Below are positions 23,301 to 33,399 of a stretch of DNA of 64,000 nucleotides, piece by piece. The notes below the pieces were generated by a model that was not told where the DNA came from, searched no databases, and saw only the letters and a program-made list of their open reading frames with translations. Source of the stretch: Valencia hispanica. Lineage: Eukaryota > Chordata > Actinopteri > Cyprinodontiformes > Valenciidae. The stretch is from assembly GCA_963556495.2 (NCBI GenBank), contig OY747717.1, positions 1,126,001 to 1,190,000 of the forward strand, read 5' to 3'. Within the stretch, counting starts at the first letter, position 1. Each line of letters opens with the position of its first letter. A program made the translations under genes and the position numbers.

Positions 23301-26300
23301 TTGAGATGCAGCTTTAAAGCTAACATGTGGGGGGATAAAACCCTCGTTTCGGTTTCTGATCATCATCCTGGGATCATAGCGACAACTCCCAGGTGATCCA
23401 GTTACCTTGACGAATCCCATCTTCCCCACAGCCTCCTTGTGGTGGTTGTCCACCTGGCAGACCAGGGCGTTGCAGAGGTGAACGGCTATCCTCTGGATGG
23501 ACTCGTCCTGCCGGGCCGGCTCCAGGATCTTCAGCAGCAGCTGGTTGACCCGGCTGTACTGGAACTCCAGCTCCTCGGGAATGCTGAAGTTGCACAGAGT
23601 CAGGCAGCAGTTTCTCTGGACCTGGTAGCGGGAATACGGAGACGTTTTAACGGGCAGGCGGACGTTCAGCAGGGTGAAAGGGTTAAAGATGGCAGCAGGC
23701 GACTCACAGTGACCTCCTGGTACTGCTCCATCCCGTTCAGCACCACCTGGATGACTTCCCGGCGTAGCCGCACGCTCTGGTCGCTGCGGTACTCCGTGTT
23801 GGTCAGGTAGAAGAGGGCGGCGCTGCCCGTCACCTGGATGCTCTTATCGTATTTATGGCACTTCAGAGCTGCGATCACGAGCTGCGACGGACAAGGAGCA
23901 GAAAAACGTGTGAGAACCTGGGGGCGAAGGTGGAGGTCAGAGGTCAGACTCCGGTTCTGACCTGTAGGGCCCGCAGCAGCTGGCTGCAGTGCTGTATCCG
24001 GGCGATGTCAAACAGCTGGTTGATGGCTTTGTGGGCGAGCTCCGGGCGAAACTCTGTGTAGGTCTCTATGGCGTTCAGAACCTGCTCCTCGTTTTTAGAT
24101 CCGGTCACCTGAGAGGCCACAGAGCAACGCACAGGTGAGATAATCAGTTCAGATCCCATCGTTTAAAAACAGCTGCTGATCCTGATCCAAGATCCATCCT
24201 GGAGTCTGAATGAACACGACTCGATGCAATCTGCTGGGATTCCTTAAATACTTTAATGTTTCAGTGTTTGTATGATTACATTGAAGTGACTTTTCTTGTA
24301 AAGTGCCTTAAGATGACATCTGTTGTGAATCTGCGTGATATTAATAAACTGAAATGAATTGATCCTTCATTGATTGATTATTTATCATAAATTAATCAAG
24401 ACGTCAACATGGTTTGAACCAAGGTTATAAATCCTTGTTTAACCCTGAAAAAATATTCTGCTTTTATCTTGAATTTAACCCAGTTTTATCCTAAATTAAT
24501 CATAATGTTTTCCAGGCTATTTCCATGGTTATAATCGTAAAATGTATTCTGGAATTATGCTGATTTTACCCCAACATCAGAAGATGTTCTATCCTTGTTA
24601 TATCCTGATGTTATCTTGGTTTGATCCAGCTGTTTCATGGTTATAATCTTTGTTTTATTCTAAAGTTAAAAAAAGGGGGGGGTTATGTTTATAATCCTAA
24701 ATTTATCCTGAAATTCTGATTAATTTACCCTATTGTTATAAGAAGTTCTACCCTTGTTTAATGTGAATTTGTTCTGATTTAATCCCAAATTTATCCTGGT
24801 TTTATCCTAAATTAATGATGATGACGATGATCCAGAGTGATACATTTTATTTTGAATTTACCCTGGTTTTATCCCGGTTTTATCTTGAATTTAACCCAGT
24901 TTTATCCTAAATTAATCATAATGTTTTCCAGGCTTTTTTCATGGTTTTAATCCTAAATTTATTCTGAAATTATGCTTATTTTACCCCAACGTCATAAGAT
25001 GTTCTATCCTTGTTTTATCCTAAATTTATCCTGATGTTATCTTGGTTTTGAATTATTTTTATCTTGGTTCTTATTTTAAAATTATTCAGATTTTATCCTG
25101 GTTTTAATCTGGTTTTCCTCAAATTTACCTTTTGTTTTTTTAATCTGAACATGTCCTTAATTTTATCCTGAATTTCATCCTAATTTCATCCTGTTTTATT
25201 ATGGATGAAAACCAAGATTTATCCCTCGCTTTTATCCTAGTTTTAACCCAATTTTCACCAGATTCTGATAAGATTAAATCCTGCTTTTATCTTGAACTCA
25301 ACTCATCCTTTATCCTAAATTATTCATGGGGTTTTTCATGGTTATAATCCTAAATTTACTCTGGATTTATGCTGATTTTACCCCAATGGTATCTATCCTA
25401 AATGTATCCTAATGTTATCTTGATGTTATACAATCTTTAGCATGGTTTTAAATCAAACATATCTTAACTTTATCCTGAATTTCTGCTGATTTAAGCCAAT
25501 TTCATCCTAATTTTAATCCCATTTTTATTATGGTTGAAACCAAAATGTATCCCCTGATTTTATCCTAGTATTATCCCAATTTTCCCCAGATTTTATACTG
25601 TTTTTAATCTGGGTTTTAACCTTTTCTATGCTTTGCTTAATGTGCATTTTTCCAAATTATAGCCTGCTTTTGTTCTGGTATTAATGCGAAGTTTTAAACT
25701 CTAAAACGTGATCGTCTCGGCCCGTTTATGATGTTTTTCTTGGGAAACAAGGAGGCAACAATTTAAGGACCGGCAGTAAAAGCCAGCTGTCCGCCTCCCA
25801 GCAGCTGAGCGGTACCTTATTTGCAGGGATGTGGGTCACATTGCACAGGGTGGTGTCATACAGGCCCAGGAACTGCAGCGGCCTCTTCAGCTCCTGGAAC
25901 GGGTAGATGCTGCTCTTACAGGGTTCGGTGCTGGAAGGAAAGACCAACGTTCATTATCCGATGGAAACATAAATCCGATCGATCCGTTAAGTCGGATGGA
26001 AACCCTACCTGGGAGGGCCCATGGCCTCCTCAAAGTGTGGGACCGTGCAGTTATCCAGCATGATGTGACCTGAGATGTCCAGGGAGACCAGGCTGACCAG
26101 ACGCTGGACGACGACCGTCAGGATCTTCCTGGTCATCTTGAACTTCATATTCCGTCTGCTCTCCCGGGAAATATCCAGGTGCCTGGAGAAGACAAGAAGA
26201 AGAACTTCATTATGATAACAAACAACTTTTATTAAAAGTTTAAAAAAATCAATCTGAAGGCAACAATTTAAAACCAGGAGAAGTTTTCTGAAACATATGA

Positions 26301-29300
26301 ATCTGTGGTATGAAAACAAGCTGCAGGCGTCCAGCAGCTGAAGGGACATGTCCATCTAGTTCCTTTAACATCCCAGGATGTCGTTCTGGTTTCTGCTTTC
26401 CTGTTCAAACGCATCCAGGCTGCGACGTCTAGATGTTCAACTACAAACCGTGATCCTCATCCTCACAACGGCCTTCAGAGAGCGAAACCTTCTAAGATGA
26501 TCACAAACTATTTCCAAGGTGGATTTGAATCAGTGGGAAATTTAAAGGAAAATTTGCTCCATTTCATGGTTGACTATTTTTGATGGATCCATCTCCTCGT
26601 TACTTTCTATCCATCAGCAACCCATTCCTGCAACAATCACACTCACACAGTCATCTGCGTATAAATTGTGTTGATAAGTTTAGTGATGATGAAGCATCTG
26701 CTTAAAATTCTTGACAGTCTAAATGAAGGCAACTGGACTTTTCTTGTTGTCTTGAAAACGTTTTGTCTCTCATCAAAGAGTCTTCTTCAGTTCTGGATTG
26801 GGAGTATCAGATGTATAAGTCTAAGGTTAAGGTTCACTAATTGGGCTATCGTTATTCCTAACGAGGCTATCAGGGTTGCATAAAAGTCCAGTTGCCTTCA
26901 TTTAGATTCTCAAGAACATCGTGTCCTGGATGACTGAGAATTTACACCAACGAATCTGCTTTAAACAAAATAAAAGAGACCAAACACCCATCCCTGAGGT
27001 CCACCACAACCGATGGTTCTGTTTGAGAAATAAAAGCTGAGCCTTCAGTCCACAATGCAAGATTTTAATATTGTTTTATATTCAGCGCTCCAATGCCAAC
27101 GAATCCGCTCCATCTGACCTCAACGGCCGCACCCTGTAGACTCCAGGTGAAACGCAGGACTGAAAGAGCGTTTCTGGAATTGGGAAAATTTGAAGAGAAA
27201 AAAACAAATACCTCCTCACTGTGAAGACGATCATAACCCATCATAAGTAATTAAACAGTTTTCCTGATATTTTCCACAGCTGTGAGAAGCTCTCCTGAAC
27301 TTCAGCTCCACCCCGGATCGCTACACGTCCTGGTTCTGTTCCGGCATCCATGGGCCATCATGTTGTTTTTGCTGTGAGATCCAGGAAACGGCTGGCATCT
27401 TCACGTTATATCGGCATGTTTGTTTTTTTGTCCTTCATTTTGACCGACAGGGTAAAAGAATAATAATAATCTGATCATAATCTATTTTTACCCTTCAATT
27501 TTTAAATATGATAGCATTTTAATACATATTGAATCTTTAAAATTTTTTTTAAAAATAATATTCAATCCAAACGAGCTGAACAGAGAAGTATATATAAAAC
27601 ATTTAATTAAATGATTGGATTTAAAATACGAACAGTTCACCTGCTGTGGCCTGAACAGAGAGTCTCCCATCTTCCTCCTGATCCACATGGAGCTGAAATG
27701 ATCGCCTGCTTGTTCGTTATCAAATAGTGGGATCGCTGCAGAGGTTTTTTTATCATGAGGTTTTGGGTTTCTGCCTCAGATAGACGACTTCTCATGGGGG
27801 TTTAGATGTTGTTCTGGAGGCTGAATCCCCGCTGGAGACTGGAATTAAAGCTCCACTTGAGCCAAAGTTTGGAAATCAGGGAACATTTCTCCAGTTGAAG
27901 CGATCAGAAGTCGGAAAGATTCTCTGAACGAGCCGTTTCCTGGGCTGCAAACTATCGCTTTAGTGGGAGGAAATCCCTCAGCACGACCGACGGTTGGCAT
28001 GACACCGACGCGCTCCGAATCCTCAGTAACTCTTCAGCACCCCATCAGCTCCCGGTTAGAGAGATGCAATGAGTACGATGTCCAGGTCTGAGATGATGCT
28101 CAGATGCTCTCATGGGAATCTTTTTTTTTCTGATTGATTTAGTTACCTGGACTCTGTGTGTAAAGTTGAAAATGTCTGCGCGTCTGCACCAAGTGATCAG
28201 AGGTGTGAATACTAATCTGTCAAAATGACGGACGGCCTTCAGATTTTTCCATCACCGTTCTAAAGAAATATTCAATTAACGCGACCCCTTTGTACAGTTG
28301 AACATCATCATGGTGTTGAGAAGATAACCGAGAGGAAACGCCTCGACAACGGAAAAACAAAAGTGGTCCGAGTTCTAATCCCTGTGGGACGCCGCGCCTG
28401 GAGGAAGAGGTTCTGTTAGAAAGGTGGAGGATGATCCTGTGGTTTTAATTTCAGGGAAAGAAAACCTAACACTGATGAATCTCCTCCATTTTAACTGAAC
28501 TATGAAGCGGTCCAACGGCGAGTATTATCTGATTATTATGTTTTAGCTTTGTGTTCTTCAGTCTATATATTTCTGTATAAATATGAGGAGGCCTTCCAAC
28601 CTCAGAGACCTGGAGAAGCTGCTCAGCTGCGAGAAGTTTTTTAATTGCTGTCATGGTAACAAAGATTTCTCCACTGATTACTGAGAAGAGTATAAATATT
28701 TTTTCCATGCCATTTGATTTAGAAAATCTAAATAAAAACTGTTTTTTTTCTCTAAATTTTATCTGTAGCAGGTTACTGTTTATAAAGATTTAATTTCTGT
28801 AAAATCTGGATTTTTCTCCTCAGGCTTCCGTAGTTCAGAGTGAAGTCGGCTCGCCCAAAGCCGTCCATCTTGTTTTACAGCTTGCATTTAGTTGTACTTT
28901 GAACTCAGGTGAACTCCCAGAAGAGATGATTGAAACAAAAGCACGTTTTTGAAAAAATTTTGTAATTACTTTTTAGCAAAAGACAACGAGAGAAAAAAAA
29001 CCCGATTAAAACCAAAGCTTAGGTTTGGTTTAAAAACCATCTGAGATCTTATTTTCAGGCCATGTTGCCCAGCCTTAATTAGGAGTGTGTGTAAGCAGCT
29101 AACTCAGCTCTTAAAGCTTCACAGATGCCAGTGAGAATAAAGTTCAACCGGTTCCTTCTCAGCAATAAATGTTTGATAACTGCCCAATAAAAAAACATCA
29201 AGTGTTGAATTTCTGAACTCTGGAAATGCGGCCTTATGTGTTTTTATCAGCACATTTTTGCTCTCAGAGAGTTCAGACGATGCGCTCAGATCTTCAGCTA

Positions 29301-31989
29301 CTAGGAACAGAAGCAGTGGAAAGGTGGTCCTAAAGAAAGCTAGTTATGGAGAAACAACTTCATGAAGGAAAAACAAAAGGGAGCCGAGTACTGATGGCTG
29401 TGGGACGCCTAGACTGATGGATTTATTTAATGGTGAAGCTAAGCTCTGAGGATTATTAGGAGATAGTTTGATCCAAAGACGGATCAGTATTTAGATCATT
29501 CCAAGCACTCTTAATAATTCGAGCTAATTCGGGAACATTTCTCCTCTTACCTGAGGTTCACCAGCTCCAACACTGTACTGACCAGCTCCTCTGACAGGTC
29601 CACATTGTAGAGAACAAGGGAGGCCAGTCTGTCCCTCCACTGAGTGAGGAAAGCCGTTCCCTGTAAGTGTACGTTCGACAGATCCAACGAGGTGATGGAT
29701 CTCAGCGGCTTGAGCAGGTTCTCGGCCTCCACGTCTTCAGGGAGGCCTCCCAGGTTGAGCAGCCGGAGGCGGTTAAATCCCTGGAAGCTAAAGTCCGTCT
29801 CCAAGGCCTGGCGAGAGGCGGGGACCTCGTCGTCCTCGTCCTCCGTGTCTTCGGTGCAGGCGAGCGGAGCGCCGCCCTTCCTGTAGAAGACGTTGCTGCA
29901 GCCGAACAGGCAGAGCGACACCAGCGTCTCCCTGAAGCTGGTGAGGGTTTTCAGGCTGCGAGACGATAGGCTGTTGCAGTAGGTGAGGTGGAGCTCGATC
30001 AGGTCCTGTTAGGAAAAAAAAAACCTCATTAAACAACCAGTTTAGACGCCTTATTAATAATATTTAACATAAAACTACTGGAAATGCACCAATTCAGTTA
30101 GCTAATATTCCAGATCGGTGATCAGATGCTGAAAAGTCAGAATGTTTCCCTGTTTATTAAAGAAATGTACAATAGTCCATAAACCCTCCGTCAACAAGAT
30201 GAACTTTCTTTAATTTAATACAAATCTGATAAATGTTCACATTCGACACAAAATGAAACACACATTTTCTCTTTTAAACTTTCTCTTTATAATCCACGAA
30301 GAACAAATCTGAGAATGACATTTAAAAGAAAACAGGAAATAGAAATCGACCAGAAGGAGTCGGATCGCCGCATCTCTGATAACCCGTTAATACCCGAACT
30401 TATGTCCAGTTGTACAAAATTATCCCTGCTGGTGTTTTTGCTGATAATCGGAGATCAGAAAAATCTGAAGATAGAGATTTTTAATCAAGCATTGCACCAT
30501 TAGTGAAAATGTAAGTATGATGCTAATTAGATCCAAAAAGCACTTAAGGAAAGAAAAAGACTTTTCAATCCCAGCCTGTTGATTATTTTATTGATGCTGC
30601 TATTGTTAAAACAACACTTTGAAATTGAGTCAAAATATGATTTGGAACAACTGTTGCTTTTTCATCATTACGCTGTTTTAAATAGAGCTGGCAATTAAAA
30701 ATGCTGCACAGCCCCATTATCTCGTCGCTCCTTTTTCCCACATATAGTTTTGAACAATCACTGGTTTGTATCTTTCAGTCTTTCAAATACAACTAAATAC
30801 CGACAGATCACTTCACCATCCTCTCCTGGAAGCTTTTATGTTCTGTTGCACATTAGAAAAACTTTTATTAGCGTTATGTACCTATTTAATTATTTATTCA
30901 TCCTTATTTAAACATAATTTTTCATAATCAAAAGTAATCATTTGAGTCAAAGTTGCATAATCAACTATACCTAATTTATACATATTGCTTATTAACACTA
31001 GTAGTACTAATTCAGTTCCTTAGTTGCCTAGTGTCGCTAAAAAGCTTCAAACCAAAAAGTAGAAATACCTCTGAGAATTCTGGGCTACATGTGTTCCATT
31101 CTGATATGACAGTCGTAGAAGACCTTTGGAAGCCTATATGTATGTTTTATTCCACAATCTACCTCAGGGTTTCAGATTATTTACGGAGTTTCTCGGCTAA
31201 TTTCCATGCGGTCGGCCCGTTGCACACTTCCGCTTCCATGAACCACGTCTAGTTCACACTCCAACCACTAGATGGTATCAAAGCAATTCTGATAGTATCC
31301 TTAGTATGGAAGGCAAATATCCATACACCACCTAGGCTAGATTCACAATGAAACAGGTATGAAGCTAATTAGCATCACTCGTCCATAATGGGATACTGAC
31401 AGTTATGTAATGTGCAAAATCATCAGGTCATCTCCGGTTCATCCCTTGTGTCAGGAGCCTTTTATGCCTGAATGTAAATAAATAAATATGTTCTGCAGTT
31501 TGCAGATGAAATGGACTAAAACAAAATGAAACACCGGGAAAAGGAAAAGAAAGAAATGAGGATGAGGAGGGAGTTTTGGATCCTCACCTGTTTCCGTATG
31601 GCCTCCAGATCTCTGTCCCGTACGAAGTCTTCTCTCAGCTGCACTCGGGTCAGTCTGGTGCTCCGAGGGTCTGAGAAGAGCTGGAAGAAGCTCTCCTCTG
31701 GTTCAAAGTTACTGTCTGTGTGGACCAAGTCCATGTATCTGTGAGGAAGGAGAAAGTTAAACCTGTAACATGTCAAACACAGAAGGAATCGCTTCCAGAA
31801 GCCGATTAAAAGATCAGCGTACGTGTTGACGAGTTTGTCGCAGATTTCACTCGGCAGGAAGATGTCGGCGCGCATGCAGAGCTTGTTCCTGAACCCTTGG
31901 TAGCACATGGTCTTCCTCAGATTCCTGAGGCAGAAGACCGTCGCCAGAGTCATGAGGCTGTGCGGGTCGTCTCCCGCTTTGGCTGCCAT
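14279..31989 (-). CDS. zer1: Zyg-11 related, CUL2-type E3 ligase substrate receptor ZER1 (complete)
   Basis: Substrate receptor of a Cullin-2/Elongin ubiquitin ligase; ZER1 and ZYG11B recognise proteins with exposed N-terminal glycine. Fifteen coding exons join without a frame break: 31989-31823, 31738-31588, 30005-29551, 26182-26009, 25930-25816, 24108-23962, 23881-23708, 23621-23406, 22371-22330, 20768-20649, 20539-20424, 20340-20152, 18456-18359, 18095-17993 and 14366-14279, totalling 784 codons plus TGA. Human ZER1 is about 766. Order: N-terminal BC-box-like helix ([10 protein letters not shown], residues 11-20), leucine-rich repeats about 100-330, armadillo-like repeats about 355-770. 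W560 and D564 in SALWNITD match conserved pocket positions of the family. An acidic [10 protein letters not shown] insert lies in exon 4. The symbol rests on remembered human protein sequence; ZYG11B is less similar. Confidence 0.96.
14427..14907. mobile_element. Palindromic-ended DNA element (ATATATCGCGATA family), copy 1
   Basis: Begins GGGATGTGTATTGG and ends TTTCTTACATCCC. The sub-terminal parts are rich in GATACGATATATCGCGATAC and its complement. The middle segment with CTAGTTGATCCACTGGAACC is shared with the copies at 32466 and 32931. No coding capacity; superfamily not identified. Confidence 0.65.
14513..14612 (+). mobile_element. LINE 3' tail nested in the palindromic element
   Basis: AATTTCCCTCTGGGAT occurs twice, followed by CAATAAAGTATTTTTGAATT and a TTGAAT-type tail. 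This is a fish LINE 3' end, inserted into the 14427-14907 element; the other two copies of that element lack it. Confidence 0.6.
14985..16018 (-). mobile_element. Tc1-like transposase remnant (interrupted)
   Basis: Plus strand carries the complement of a fish Tc1-like transposase: GGCCTTTGACTAGGCCACTC, GATCTAAACCATCCC and ACAACATGATGCTGCCACCA. It is broken, with missing segments, and is split by the hAT element at 15045-15789. Not functional. Confidence 0.8.
15045..15789. mobile_element. Charlie-like hAT element, non-autonomous, with perfect 8-bp target duplication
   Basis: Ends CAGTGGTTCCC and GGGAACCACTG (terminal inverted repeats). It is flanked on both sides by GACTAGGC (15037-15044 and 15790-15797), an 8-bp target duplication as expected for hAT transposons. 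It is 745 bp long with no transposase. It landed in an older Tc1-like copy. Confidence 0.92.
16059..16522. mobile_element. DNA element with CCACTGAGC-type inverted ends
   Basis: The left end GGCTACCACTGAGCGGTACG matches the complement of the right end (GGTTTCCACTGAGCCGTACG). It is 464 bp with no transposase; superfamily not identified. Its internal 150 bp recurs at 18605-18762. Confidence 0.6.
16711..17739. mobile_element. Tol2-like hAT element (copy A) with nested LINE tail
   Basis: Starts CAGAGGTGGGTAGTAACTAG and ends CTACCCACCTCTG, with sub-terminal TTACTTGAGTA-type repeats as in Tol2-family hATs. The flanking 8-mers TGTAAGAG and AGTAAAAA match at 5 of 8 positions, a decayed target duplication. 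A plus-strand LINE 3' end with AAATAAACTTGCCTTGCCTT is nested near 17225-17482. Confidence 0.75.
17225..17482 (+). mobile_element. L2/CR1-type LINE 3' end
   Basis: Contains TATGTAAAGCACTTTGAATT and ends ACAAATAAACTTGCCTTGCC. The minus-strand copies at 41993, 43125, 45496 and 63309 show the complementary tail. Confidence 0.7.
17993..18095 (-). CDS. zer1: zer1 exon 15
   Basis: Encodes [20 protein letters not shown], then [13 protein letters not shown]. Acceptor CTGCAG, donor GTGAGC. Confidence 0.94.
18359..18456 (-). CDS. zer1: zer1 exon 14
   Basis: Encodes [20 protein letters not shown], then [12 protein letters not shown]. Acceptor CTGCAG, donor GTGAGT. Confidence 0.96.
18605..18762. repeat. 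Dispersed repeat fragment, second copy of 16290-16440
   Basis: Shares CTGCAGTTTGTAGGTCAGAA-type sequence, TAGAACCCGTCTCTGACCTT and AGGATAAAAACACATTCACT with the element at 16059-16522. It leads directly into the GGAT array. Confidence 0.7.
18763..20070. repeat. zer1: (GGAT)n-derived array with GCAC/GGAC variants
   Basis: About 1.3 kb of GGATGGATGG with regular GATGCACGGACGGATGG, GACGGTTGCATGG and GATAGACGGCTGG variants. It lies in zer1 intron 13 (between exons 13 and 14). Because the base unit is 4 bp, long frames stay open on both strands (Ile-His-Pro-Ser or Met-Asp-Gly-Trp repeats); these are not genes. Confidence 0.97.
20152..20340 (-). CDS. zer1: zer1 exon 13
   Basis: Encodes [31 protein letters not shown] and [13 protein letters not shown]. 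Acceptor CTGCAG, donor GTGAAG. The GGAT array starts about 80 bp into the following intron. Confidence 0.96.
20424..20539 (-). CDS. zer1: zer1 exon 12
   Basis: Encodes [20 protein letters not shown], then [18 protein letters not shown]. Acceptor CTGCAG, donor GTATGA. Confidence 0.96.
20649..20768 (-). CDS. zer1: zer1 exon 11
   Basis: Encodes [20 protein letters not shown], then [20 protein letters not shown]. It contains the conserved W560/D564 pair. Acceptor CCCTCAG, directly after the 19-bp array; donor GTGAGT. Confidence 0.96.
20778..22275. repeat. zer1: 19-bp minisatellite abutting zer1 exon 11
   Basis: About 79 copies of GGAACCATCGTTAACATCA with CAGG/CCGG and CATCG/CATTG/CTTG variants, including higher-order duplication. 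It fills nearly all of intron 10. On the transcribed strand each unit contains TGTTAAC, and the array ends about 10 nt before the exon 11 acceptor. Confidence 0.97.
22330..22371 (-). CDS. zer1: zer1 exon 10 (42-nt exon)
   Basis: Encodes 14 residues, [14 protein letters not shown], in phase 0. Acceptor CTCAG, donor GTGAGT. The 19-bp array begins shortly after its donor. Confidence 0.94.
22467..23311. mobile_element. mariner/Tc1-type remnant with nested element
   Basis: Left end after a TA is CAGGTACATCTCAATAAATC; the right side has TTATTGAGATGCAGC in inverse orientation. These resemble common fish Tc1/mariner termini. It is divergent and carries the smaller element at 22771-23030. Confidence 0.55.
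22771..23030. mobile_element. Small inverted-repeat element (MITE-like), nested
   Basis: Begins TATGGAGGACTTATGCTGCC and ends in the complement of TATGGAGGGCTAATCCTGCC. These are inverted repeats of about 26 bp around an AAATAAATA-rich core of 260 bp in total. No coding capacity; superfamily not identified. Confidence 0.7.
23406..23621 (-). CDS. zer1: zer1 exon 9
   Basis: Encodes [35 protein letters not shown] and [20 protein letters not shown] through MGFVK. Acceptor TACCAG, donor GTAACT. Confidence 0.96.
23708..23881 (-). CDS. zer1: zer1 exon 8
   Basis: Encodes [36 protein letters not shown] and [12 protein letters not shown], an armadillo-like helix set. Acceptor GTCGCAG, donor GTGAGT. 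Confidence 0.96.
23962..24108 (-). CDS. zer1: zer1 exon 7
   Basis: Encodes [20 protein letters not shown] and onward to LLRALQ, the start of the armadillo-like region. Acceptor TCTCAG, donor GTCAGA. Confidence 0.96.
24410..25690. repeat. zer1: Degenerate TTTTATCC-rich intron with a 418-bp tandem duplication
   Basis: zer1 intron 6 is made of loosely repeated TTTTATCCT, GGTTTTATCC and ATCCTAAATT phrases. Within it, 24478-24600 recurs at 24896-25020 almost unchanged (CCCAGTTTTATCCTAAATTA, CATAATGTTTTCCAGGCT), marking a more recent duplication. Confidence 0.7.
25816..25930 (-). CDS. zer1: zer1 exon 6
   Basis: Encodes [20 protein letters not shown], then [19 protein letters not shown]. Acceptor TTCCAG, donor GTACCG. 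Confidence 0.95.
26009..26182 (-). CDS. zer1: zer1 exon 5
   Basis: Encodes [20 protein letters not shown], then [17 protein letters not shown], the last LRR units. Acceptor CTCCAG, donor GTAGGG. Confidence 0.95.
26708..26955. mobile_element. Fold-back repeat, copy 1
   Basis: Arms 26708-26740 and 26882-26914 are inverted copies (AAATGAAGGCAACTGGACTT and its complement). After the right arm follows TGTCCTGGATGACTGAGAAT, also present at 62534-62560. Family unknown. Confidence 0.65.
27980..29480 (-). mobile_element. LINE reverse-transcriptase remnants in zer1 intron 4
   Basis: Two decayed pieces of the RT motif are readable on the minus strand: [14 protein letters not shown] near 28320-28400 and [14 protein letters not shown] near 29350-29415. 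They resemble the GVPQGSVLGPLLF motif of L2-type LINEs. Surrounding sequence is too degraded to bound. The rest of the intron (26956-29550) shows nothing else I recognise. Confidence 0.45.
29551..30005 (-). CDS. zer1: zer1 exon 4 (leucine-rich repeats)
   Basis: Largest coding exon, residues 107-257. Contains LRR strands [29 protein letters not shown] and [11 protein letters not shown], separated by the acidic [14 protein letters not shown] loop. The acceptor TAACAG follows a long T tract; donor GTAAGA. Confidence 0.95.
30006..31587. other. zer1: zer1 intron 3, no recognised element
   Basis: Ordinary intron sequence, A/T-rich from 30050 to 31500. There is a CTCF-like CCACTAGATGG near 31266-31276. 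No gene or intact transposon was seen. Confidence 0.5.
31588..31738 (-). CDS. zer1: zer1 exon 3
   Basis: Encodes [20 protein letters not shown] and [17 protein letters not shown] through AIRKQ. The [11 protein letters not shown] stretch is nearly invariant in ZER1. Acceptor CTCACAG, donor GTGAGG. Confidence 0.96.
31823..31989 (-). CDS. zer1: zer1 exon 2 (first coding exon)
   Basis: ATG at 31989-31987 in context GCGAACATGG. Encodes residues 1-55, including [10 protein letters not shown] and [14 protein letters not shown]. The exon starts at 32040 after the acceptor CTGCTTTAG, with 51 nt of 5' UTR. The donor GTACGC splits Thr56. Confidence 0.95.
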
Positions 31990-32465
31990 GTTCGCCCCTT
32001 CTTCCCTGGCTCAGATTTCAGACGGGCAGAACGGGGGGACCTAAAGCAGGAGCATCACAGCATGAATGCACGTCCAAGAGCCTCGTTACCTGAATCAGCA
32101 TCCAGAGGACAGGACTCTGAATGCCTTCCAAGGAGCTGAAACCTCACGAAAGTGAGAAACAAAAAATATTACGATGCTCTGAAAATAATCAGATGGAAAG
32201 GAAATCATAAAAAACTGATTAAATATCACATCGTTCTCAACTGTAGGAGGAGCAGCTCCTCTATGGCTCTCAGCAGAACGATGGACTTTAAATAGTGAAG
32301 AAATAATGCGTCTGAAGTCATTTATAACCAGGCGGAAATGTGGGATAAAATAAAAATGAAAAATGGACAAAACTCTGATAAAAACAGAATAAAGATCTGA
32401 AAACAACTCAGGATGAAACCAGATTAAAACCAGCCGAAAATCAGAATAAATTCAGAAAATAATAA

Positions 32466-32805
32466 GGGATCTGGTGATACGATATGTTGCGATATATCGC
32501 GATACTATAAGTAAGACGATATATTGTGATTTTAAAAACTGTCCCATCATTCTAAACCCTCCAACCTGTTTCATACCTTAACAGTTTTATTACTAGATCT
32601 AGTTGATCCACTGGAACCAACAAGGTGAAAACAGCCACAAAACTACCAGTTATAATTTTATATTTTACTACAAAAATCATTGTTTCCATTCAACCCCCCC
32701 CCCCCCCCCCAAAAAAAATATTGATACATCGCTTTTGAATAACAATACAATATTGTGCCATAAAATATCGCAGTATATCGGCGTATCAATATTTTCCTAC
32801 CTCCC
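32466..32805. mobile_element. Palindromic-ended DNA element, copy 2
   Basis: Shares GATACGATATGTTGCGATAT-type ends and the CTAGTTGATCCACTGGAACC core with copy 1, and ends in TACCTCCC. Contains a C18/A8 homopolymer run near 32694-32719. In zer1 intron 1. Confidence 0.65.
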
Positions 32806-32930
32806 TATAATTAACATTGATTTAAAGGTCGGTGGGGAAGAACTAAAGGATTCGTATAAAACATAATTAAAAATATTCTTCAGTTCATATTCAGACTTTT
32901 AGTTTGACCCAAAATAATAATAAAACAAAC

Positions 32931-33242
32931 TGGTGAAAGATACGATATATCGCGATACTATGAGTTAGACGATATATTGTGATTTTAAAAACTGTCCCAT
33001 CATTCTAAACTCTCCAACCTGTTTCATACTTTAACAGTTTTATTAACAGATCTAGTTGATCCACTGGAACCAAGAAGGTGAAAACAGCCACAAAACTACA
33101 AGTTATACTTTTATATTTATTAAAAAAATTATTCATTATTAATGGTTCCATTCAAATTATAAAAAATGAAATGAAAATCGATACATTATTGTGATATGAA
33201 ATATTGCGATATATCTGCGTATTGATATTTTCTTACATCCTG
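32931..33242. mobile_element. Palindromic-ended DNA element, copy 3
   Basis: Same core and ends as copy 2, only about 125 bp away and in the same orientation. Ends TTTTCTTACATCCTG. Confidence 0.65.
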
Positions 33243-33399
33243 ATAAATAATAAATAATATACAATAAAAACTAGATGAAACAGAGCTAAAAATAAGATAA
33301 AACTAGAAGAAAACCATCTTAACCCAGAGCAGAATAAGGATATTTTTAGTTTAGTGGAAGGAAAAAGTTTCTTTTGTTTGTTTTTTTTACTAATCAACA

